Positions 56,344 to 64,000 of a DNA stretch of 64,000 nucleotides are shown in pieces. The position numbers and the translations under genes are program-made. Source of the DNA: Rehmannia glutinosa (taxonomy: Eukaryota > Streptophyta > Magnoliopsida > Lamiales > Orobanchaceae). Position 1 is the stretch's first letter. Each line of letters begins with the position of its first letter. The stretch spans positions 28,839,730 through 28,903,729 of the forward strand of contig CM071935.1 of the NCBI GenBank assembly GCA_016081115.2. The letters run 5' to 3'. Under the pieces are notes generated by a model. That model saw only the letters and a list, made by a program, of their open reading frames with translations. It did no database searches and was not told the origin of the DNA.

Positions 56344-58440
56344 TCATTCAATATGCATTATGCCTAACCGAGCTCAGACGACGCAAAAAGTCTCGGAAGT
56401 TAGCGGTTTTGTGAAAATATCCGCTAATTGATCTTGAGATGGTACAAAAGATATCTCAATTTTTCATTTTGAGACACAATCCCTTAGAAAATGATGTCGA
56501 ATCTCAATATGTTTAGTACGGTTGTGATGAACCGGGTTTTGAGCAATATTTATAGCGGATATATTATCACAAAAATATAGGAACATTTTCAAAAGAACAT
56601 TTGTAATCCGCTAAGGTTTGTTTCATCCAAAGAAGTTTGAGTACAACAAAAGGCGGAAATATATTCGGCTTCGCCGTTGAAAGTGAAACACAATTTTGTT
56701 TCTTTGAGAACCAAGAAACTAGGCAATCACCTAAAAATTGACATGATCGGAAGTACTTTTCCGATCATCAATATTTCCCGCATAGTCCGAATCACTATAA
56801 CCTTTAAGAGAAAAATTTTCATTCTTTCGATAAAATAAACCATATTGAATGGTGCCTTTCAAATATCGAAAATCCTTTTAACTAAGACTCATATGAGATT
56901 CTTTGGGATTGCTTTGAAAACGAGCACATAGGCATACGGCATGAAGAATGTCCGTCTACTAGCGGTTAAATAAAGTAAACTACCAATCATACTCGATACT
57001 TGGATTCATCAACCGACTTGCCTTTTTCATCTTTGTCAATTTTGACATTGGTTGCCATAGAGTTGAAACGGTTCTTCCTTCTTCAATGCCGAACTTTTTC
57101 AAAAGTTCCTTTGTATATTTTGATTGTGAAATATAGATACCTTCTTGGCATTGCTTGATTTGTAGTCCAAGGAAGAAATTTAGCTCCCCCATCATGCTCA
57201 TTTCAAATTCACCTTGCATCAACTTAGAAAATTTCTTGCACAAAGATTCATTAGTAGCACCAAAGATAATATCATCAACATAAATTTGCACAAGTAAGCA
57301 ATCTTGCCCTTTTTCAAAAACAAAGAGTGTAGTATCAACTTTACCTCTTGTAAAACCATTTTGCAAAAGAAAAGAGCTAAGTCTATCATACCATGCACGG
57401 GGTGCTTGTTTCAAACCATACAAGGCTTTTTTAAGTTTATAAACATCATTAGGCCTAGAAAATTTTCAAACCCCGGAGGTTGTTTAACATAGACTTCTTC
57501 TTGAATAAGACCATTTAAGAAAGCGGATTTAACATCCATTTGGTAAAGCTTGAAATTTTTGAAACAAGAATAGGCAAGTAAAATGCGAATAGCTTCTAAA
57601 CGTCACGGTGCAAATGTTTCATCATAATCAATACCTTCTTCTTGACAATATCCTTGAGCAACTAACCTTGCCTTATTTCGAACAATATTGCCTTGATCAT
57701 CAAGTTTGTTCCGAATACCCATTTTGTACCAATAATTGTTTGAGATGGAGGACAAGGTACTAATTCCCATACATCATTTCTTTCAAATTGATTCAACTCC
57801 TCTTGCATTTCTAAGAACCAATCTTCATCCTCAATAGCTTCCTTAGCATTTTTAGGCTCTTTTTGAGATATAAGAGCTTTTCGGCAAAATTTCTTCGAGT
57901 CATTACTTTATCAAGGGGATCACCAATAATAAGATCTTTTGGGTGATCTCCTTTAAATTTTAATGCTACGGGAAGATTCAAGTATCACCCCTATCTTCTG
58001 AGGAACATTTGAACTTGAAGGTTGATCATTTGAAGTAGAAGGATCATCATTTTGAGCATTACTTTGAACAATTTGTTCAACAATATCCTCTTCATCACTA
58101 TCATCATGGGTATCCTTTCAACACCCAAGGCTTCATTAAATTTGACATGAATAGATTCTTCAACAACCATGCTAGTCTTATTGTAAACCCGATATGCTTT
58201 GCTCTTGATTGAATACCCCATAAATATTCCTTCATCGGCCTTAGGATCAAGTTTATCCAATTGATCCTTAGTATTCAAGACAAAGCACTTACAACCAAAT
58301 ATTTTGAAATAACTAATATTTGGAGTTCTTCCTTTCCAAAGCTCATATGGAGTTTTATTCATTTTAGACGAATATAAACTCGATTAATAACATAGCAAAA
58401 TGATTTACGCTTCGCCCAAAAATATTTTGGAAGTGAAAAT
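56344..58440 (-). pseudogene. Copia RT and RNase H of element E, frameshifted
   Basis: Read on the minus strand. The linker after integrase is acidic (58362-57991). RT carries MYGLKQAPRAWYDRL (57423 onward) and the YVDD box at 57271-57282. A clean frame spans 57423-56980. RNase H blocks (SDYAG near 56780, LADIFTKP near 56420) are in other frames, and the stop TGA is at 56344-56346. Frame breaks are near 57610, 57720 and 56960-56640. LKQ is intact. Confidence 0.88.
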
Positions 58441-59400
58441 TCATTGAGCATGGACCGACTCATTTCTTGAAGTGTCCGATTCTTCCTTTCGGCTACTCCA
58501 TTTTGTTGAGGTGTCCTTGAGCTGAAAAATTATGTGCATATCCCTTGGTTTCACAAAAGACTCTAAATTCACCATCAAATTCTCCACCTCGATCACTTCG
58601 AATAGACTTAATAGTATCTTCCTTTTCATTCTCAATAAGTCTACACAACTTAACAAACTCATTAACTAAGATCGCTTTTATTTGCAAGAAAAAGTGCCCA
58701 AGTATATCTAGAGAAATCATCGACAATAACGAAGGTGTAATGTTTTCCACTTAGACTAGCCGCACCAATATCCCCATACAAATCAAGGTGAAGCAATTGT
58801 AGGGGTTTGGTTGTGGAAATTTCATTTTTGGGCTTAAAACTACTCTTAACTAATTTGTTCTTTCGACAAGTGTCACATAAGCCAAGATTTTCAAAATTCA
58901 ATTTGGGTAGTCCTTTACATGTTGGTTTTTGTAAATATTTTTCAAATTCTTGTATCCAACATGTCCAAGTCGCCTATGCCATAAACTCGTTAAATCATTA
59001 TTGGCGACAAGACAAGAAACATTTTGACTAACCAAATCACTAGTACAAATTTTGTAAAGATTGCCTTTTCTATTTGCTACACAAATAATATTACCATTTT
59101 TAAGAATGAGGCATTTTTCTTTATTAAAGGAAACATCATAATTTGAATCACAAAGTTGGCTAACACTTATCAAATTAAACTTAAGCCCTTCTACTAAAAG
59201 AACATTACTAAGAGAGAAAGAAGAGTTACCAATTTCTCCATTTCCAAGAATTTTTCCTTGCCATTGCCGAACATGACCATACCTCTTCTTGGAGCTTGAT
59301 GTTGGTAAAAAGTTCTTCCTTCCGTCATATGGCGTGAACATCCGCCGTCCACGAGCCATTTCGAATCCTCCATGGTTGTTATAGCCCCTATTACCTACAA
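58441..59400 (-). pseudogene. Copia protease and integrase of element E, frameshifted
   Basis: The protease active site reads WLVDGGCSRHMT near 59348, Gly for Ser compared with C (a CAGCGG to CGGCGG change at a CHG site). The pre-integrase zinc motif has SLWHRRLGHVGYKNL and CDTCRKNK. The integrase core has LHLDLYGDIG and VIVDDFSRYTW (58901-58662). The catalytic-Glu part (QQNGVAERK, about 58480-58510) is in another frame. Confidence 0.88.
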
Positions 59401-60999
59401 AAGCATTTCTTTTAGGTACCATTCTATAATTTGGGGTCCATGGGGTTAGTTTTGAGACCTTTGGGTCTCCAAACATAACTAGAGCTATTTCTCAATTTGC
59501 AATTATTAGCATAATGTCCAACTTTGCCACAATAAAAACAAGTAGGAGTATGAAAGCTATTAGCACGAATGAAAGGGACCTTGGTTATTTTTCTTAAAAA
59601 CTTTTTGAAATGGTTTGTAACCAAGTCCTTGTTTTGAATGCTCACCTCTTTGTGCATCTAAAATTTTTGTAACCTTATCCGTGCTTAAATTAAAACGATG
59701 CACATCCTTTTTCAAATTGTCAATATCATTAGTGAGCATTTGTTTCTCGGTTTCAAGAGTTTGAATTTGAGTAAAGGGTAATAGCGTGAACATGATCAAG
59801 AGTCTCATAAGATGTAAATATTTTATCTTTTTCTATTTTAAGCTCTTTATGCTCCTTTTTCAACTCTCTTGTATTTAACAATCAATTTTTGAAATTCATT
59901 TTGCAACTCATCAAAATCACATTGCAATTCATCAACTAAGAAGGAGGTAGAGGAGTTAGAACGCACCTCATTATTTTCATCGTCTATGGCCATAAGACCA
60001 TGTTCGGTTTCACCTTCCTCGCCGGATGTCTCGAGTAATTCATCCCAAGTTTTGACGTCCGCATTTAGAGCCTTCTTTTCGGAAAAGGCTTCTTTTTCTT
60101 TTGTTCCTCCTCATTGAGTTTTGGGCAATCGGCTATGAAATGCCCGGTTTTCCGCACTTAAAGCAAGCATTATCTCTCGGTTTTCTTGCTTTATTTTTAT
60201 TCACAAATTTTGCAAATTTTCGAACAAGTGCGGCAAATCTCCTCATCATCATTATCATTATCATAGTATGCATTATTAGAAGAAGAAGCAAGACCTTTAG
60301 GAATATTTTGCATACCCGATTGATTGATGGTTGGTTTGGTATTTTTCCTCTCCTTGAGATAGACTTCATAGATGAGGAGGTTCCCGATGAGCTCATCAAA
60401 CTTGAGTGTCTCAAGATTTTGTGCTTCCGTGATTGCCGTCACCTTTTTCGGACCATGAGGAAGAGCATTCAATACCTTAGTCACCTTGTCTTCTTTCGGA
60501 GATGACTTTACCGAGGGCCACAAGAGGATTGACAATGTTGTCAAGCCTTTCCACCATCTTCGAGATGCTTTCACCATCATACATGTTAAAGTTTTCAAAG
60601 TCTTTAACAAGCATGGTCTTTCTAGCTTGCTTGACCTTCTTTGTCCCTTCATATATAGTCTCCAATTTTTCCCAAACCTCATGTGCCGACCTTATGCCTC
60701 GTATGCGATTGTACTGTGGCGGTAAGTGAGCAATGCAAAATATTTAAGGCCTTACCGTTTAGAGAGAAAACCTTCTTGTCATTTTCATCGAACTCCTTGA
60801 AAGGTTTAGGAGTCAAGGTGCCATCCTCCATTTTCTTGGTTGGTTGATCAACTCCTTCAATAACCACATTCCATATGTCAAACCGCACCCTTGTAGAAAG
60901 CACTCCATACGGTCTTTCCAAAATGCGTAGTTGTTGGCGTCGAACAATGGTGGCTTGTTGGTGGAGGCGCGTGGTGAGATAAGCGTCATTCGTAGCCAT
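59401..60999 (-). pseudogene. Copia gag of element E, two zinc knuckles, frameshifted
   Basis: The ATG is at 60999 and the N-terminus MATNDAYLTT matches C. UBN2-like blocks follow (FDIWNVVIEGVDQPTKK; KLETIYEGTKKVKQARKT). The first knuckle reads CFKCGKPG then shifts (60133-60150), with the Cys that C lacks. Coiled-coil-rich sequence follows, and the second knuckle CFYCGKVGHYANNC is at 59540-59499. It shows the same domain plan as C with different frame breaks. Confidence 0.88.
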
Positions 61000-61040
61000 G
61001 TATCTTTCCTCTTTACTCGAACGAGCTAGCCAAAGAGTTT

Positions 61041-61052
61041 GGCTCGATACCA
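61041..61052 (-). other. Primer-binding site of element E
   Basis: Read on the minus strand TGGTATCGAGCC, against the usual TGGTATCAGAGCC: the CAG of the tRNA-Met site is damaged here. Confidence 0.75.
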
Positions 61053-61054
61053 CT

Positions 61055-62293
61055 TGTTAGTCCAAGTGGCTACGATAATCTAGAGGGGGTGAATAGATTA
61101 TCTCGGTTTTTCGATTTTTGCCCTCTTTTTCGAATAATCAAGCAAAGACGAAAGTAAATGCGGAAATAAAACAACACTCGTTGATTTAAAGAGCTTCACC
61201 CCACCAGGGACTACGTGCTCTACCACCCCAAAGATATCCAGGATGGGTTTTGAAAAAGAAAAAGATTTTATTAATTTCCAAAATTAATACAACACCTTGA
61301 GGATTACCACAACCCTCTTACAACACCTTTAAGGAGATTACCACAATCTTCCTTCACCACCTTCAAGAGTACCACACTCTTCAAACACCTATCACCTAGA
61401 TCACCCAAGTGTATTCTTACACAAGAATACTCACAAGGATGTCTTGTGTTGAATGATGACCAAAATCAAGATTACAACTCAATAAAGATTGATACAATAT
61501 GAGTACAAGTGTAATCAAGAATTGAAAGCCTAAACCTCAAATGTGTGCAAGTGAAAGTGCTTAGGCTAATACAAACAAGATATATGAAAGTGTTTGCTTG
61601 TTTGCTTTGCTTGTGTAAATGTGTTGTATCTTGTTGCTTGAATGAAGCCTCTATTTATAGGAGAGGTTGGCTTGATTTCCGACATCGCTCCTCCTCGGGG
61701 AGTGATTTTCGAAAAAAGAAACCATATAAAATCAAGATTATAGTCTGTTAGAAATCAATCCCACAAATTAGGGAAAAGTTGTCCGAAAAATGCAACGGAT
61801 AGTTTGTCAAAACAGGGTTCGACCTGGTCACGCAGAGATAAGTTGAAAATGAAAACTCGATTTTTACAAGTGGGGACCGGAAGGGGGGTTCGACCGGCCG
61901 CCTTGTGCTTGACCGGTTGGAGGAGATGAAAATATATAACAGAGAAGTTCAGACTCGTGGGGGCTCCTGTGCACGGCCGCCCGGGTCGACTGGCCGCCTT
62001 CCCTACGGCCGACCTCGACTCGGCCGCCTCCTCCCCCATTTTCCTTCAAATCCGTTTTCTTGTTCCAAAACTCAACTCAGGTACGGGTTGCCCTATAGGG
62101 CGACCGGTCGAGCTCTGAAACAAATGTGATGTCCAATTTTAAATCGAAAATAAACTCCAAGAAATACTCCGAAAAATAGTAAAAGCATTTTAGATCGATC
62201 GGAAGTATTGGGACAACATTTAGGACATTGTTTTGGTATAAAAACCCATTTTAATAAAATCATCAAAATCATGATAAAAACATTTATCTAACA
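61055..62293 (-). repeat. 5' LTR of element E (1239 bp)
   Basis: The TATA box is at 61652-61659 and the minisatellite at 61297-61380. The GGTCG cluster at 61815-62110 has lost many CCGG sites compared with 54665-54965. Confidence 0.92.
61652..61659 (-). promoter_or_regulatory. LTR TATA box, element E 5' LTR
   Basis: TATAAATA on the minus strand in the context CCTATAAATAGAGGC. It is the promoter position for E's genomic RNA. Confidence 0.65.
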
Positions 62294-63222
62294 AAAACTT
62301 ATAAACAATTTCATCCGAGTCCAAAATTCAAACCATGGACTAGGTATTAGAGTCCACAATACTTATTGCGAGCTTTTATTAGCTTTTCTTGAGCTAATGA
62401 GCTAATATCCTGTTTCTCCCCCTTTGGAATCATCAAAAAGAACGTTAGAATGGTGAAAGCACCATACAATAATATCAAAGTGCGCCAAAGGGACGGTTTA
62501 TTAACCGTTGAGCAATTAAAGCATAATAATCCAAGGAAAATGGGAGAAATGTAATATGAAGAGTTCATACGCTTGTTTTGTTTGTCAAAACATGATCTCA
62601 ATAAGTATAGAAAACGTTTGAAAGCAAGAGAATCATGTATAAGTTGAAATTTTCAATGCGACATATCATCGAACACCTTGTGTGCGTTAAAAATAGAAGA
62701 GGTTGTATATAACCTTTGTAAATGGTTCAAGCCAAAAATTTTCAACATCAATTCAAGTCACTCATCATACACAACAACCAAGCTCATCATGATCATACGA
62801 AAATTACATCAAAAATTTTCAAGAAACTCGAAAACTCAAGGGTTCCACCCAATTGAGTAAAGAAGCTTCTAAATTCTTACCATTTGATCGGAAAGAGTGA
62901 GCCATAATGATGATGATCATGCTATATAATGACCATGTTGTGTAAGATATGCATGAAATCCATTTTTGAATGAAATTTGAGTGAATTTGGCAAAGGGGAC
63001 GAAAAATGGCCAAATATTTGTTAAAAAGAAGAATGTTGAAGACATAACGTTTAAAAGCCAAGATATAGCTTAGGGCGACCGGTCGAGGTTGAGGCGACCG
63101 ATTGCCCTCAACTCCTTCAACAGCCCACCTGTTTTACGCTTTTTCCAAAATCCGAATTTTCAACCAAAAATCCAATTTTTCGCCCCTAAGTTTTAAAAAC
63201 GTGCAAAATGCAAATGTAAGCT
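62294..63222 (-). other. 3' UTR of element D, right of insertion E
   Basis: Continues the D 3' UTR. A GGGCGACCGGTCGAGGTTGAGG cluster is at 63072-63110 near the pol stop. No gene. Confidence 0.7.
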
Positions 63223-64000
63223 TCATTCAATATACATTATGCCTAACCGAGCTTGTATTGATGAAAAAGTCTCGGAAGATAGCGGTTTTGTGAAAATATC
63301 CGCTAATTGATCTTGAGATGGTACAAATGATATCTCAATTTTACGTTTTGAAACACAATCCCTTAGAAAATGATGTCGAATCTCAATATGTTTAGTACGG
63401 TTATGATGAACCGGGTTTTGAGCAATATTTATAGCGGATATATTATCACAAAAGATAGGTACATTTTCAAAAGAGCATTTGTAATCCGCTAAGGTTTGTT
63501 TCATCCAAAGAAGTTGAGTACAACAAAATGCCAAGCGGAAATATATTCGCTCGGCCGTTGAACGAGAAACACGCTTTTGCTTCTTTGAAAACCAAGAAAC
63601 TAGGCAATCGCTTTAAACTTGACATGATCCTAAGTACTTTTCCGATCATCAATATTTCCCGCATAGTCCGAATCACTATAACCTTTAAGAGAAAAATTTT
63701 CATTCTTCGATAAAATAAACCATATGAATGGTGCCTTTCAAATATCGAAAAATTCTTTTAACTAAGCACTCATGTGAGATTCTTTTGGGATTGCTTTGAA
63801 AACGAGCACATAGCATACGACATGAAGAATGTCCGGCCTACTAGCGGTTAAATAAAGTAAACTACCAATCATACTCGATACTTTGATTCATCCACGGACT
63901 TCGCTTTTCTCATCTTTGTCAATTTTGACATTTGTTGCCATAGTGAGTAGAGACGATTCTTCCTTTCTTCAATGCCGAACTTTTTCAAAAGTTCTTTGTA
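63223..64000 (-). pseudogene. Copia RNase H and RT end of element D, cut by the window
   Basis: Stop TGA is at 63223-63225. The frame 63534-63223 is intact RNase H C-terminus with FCDNISAINIAQNP, RTKHIEIRHHFLRD and QLADIFTKPL. Upstream the frame changes; SDYAG lies near 63660 and the ASRPDIL block near 63835. The window ends before the YVDD box. Confidence 0.88.

Larger units (their letters stand above)
53889..62293 (-). mobile_element. Element E: copia element of C's family nested in D, 8.4 kb
   Basis: Two LTRs of 1258 and 1239 bp enclose gag, protease, integrase, RT and RNase H on the minus strand. The flanks are AAAAT (53884-53888) and AAAAC (62294-62298), a 4-of-5 match for a target duplication. 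Removing E restores a continuous D 3' UTR. Most coding blocks of C have a partner here. Confidence 0.93.
52369..64000 (-). mobile_element. Element D: copia element of C's family, minus strand, split by E
   Basis: It consists of a 3' LTR at 52369-53659, internal 3' UTR at 53660-53888, then an 8.4-kb insertion (element E), then the rest of the 3' UTR, RNase H and part of RT to the window end. Both halves join into a 3' UTR of the same order as in C. The 5' part and LTR lie beyond 64000. D must be older than E. Confidence 0.9.

Overview
The window is nuclear DNA of a flowering plant, most likely a eudicot. The signs are one intronless berberine-bridge-enzyme-like gene, A+T-rich intergenic sequence, Tourist-, hAT- and CACTA-type DNA elements, and nested Ty1/copia retrotransposons with tRNA-Met-type primer sites. 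I cannot name the species. Roughly 46 kb of the 64 kb is retrotransposon sequence.

Layout. 1-6890: 3' part of a Sirevirus-type copia element (A), with the end of RNase H, a long env-position reading region and a 3' LTR. 7425-15979: a complete 8.6-kb copia element (C) with target-site duplication ATCTC. 16360-18265: a decayed Ty3/gypsy gag-protease fragment on the minus strand. 19487-22937: a CACTA-like element carrying exon-like segments. 23971-25605 (minus): the only convincing host gene, a secreted FAD oxidase of the BBE-like family. 25630-32256: intergenic DNA with a GAG-CTC-rich MITE, a 707-bp Tourist-like MITE (TSD TTA), a 661-bp non-autonomous hAT element (8-bp TSD) set in a repeat field, and small tandem repeats. 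32257-52290: a 20-kb Sirevirus-type element (B), same family as A, with TSD ATTAA. 52369-64000 (minus): element D, of C's family, interrupted at 53889-62293 by element E of the same family; D runs off the window.

The most unusual structure is in element B. A segment of about 1.25 kb covering reverse transcriptase and most of RNase H is present seven times in direct tandem (36541-45264). Every copy carries the same nonsense codons and the same junction, so an already broken segment was amplified. B has also lost the end of its 5' LTR, its primer-binding site and the start of gag.

A second window-wide pattern concerns sequence quality or methylation. Differences between repeat copies fall overwhelmingly on CAG/CTG and CCGG, the CHG methylation contexts of plants. 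Many apparent frameshifts in the retroelement genes may therefore be base-calling errors at methylated cytosines, so pseudogene calls here are provisional.

The parts do not form a pathway. The window is one plant gene in a retrotransposon-rich neighbourhood, and the elements record a sequence of insertions: A and B (Sirevirus type), C, D, then E into D.
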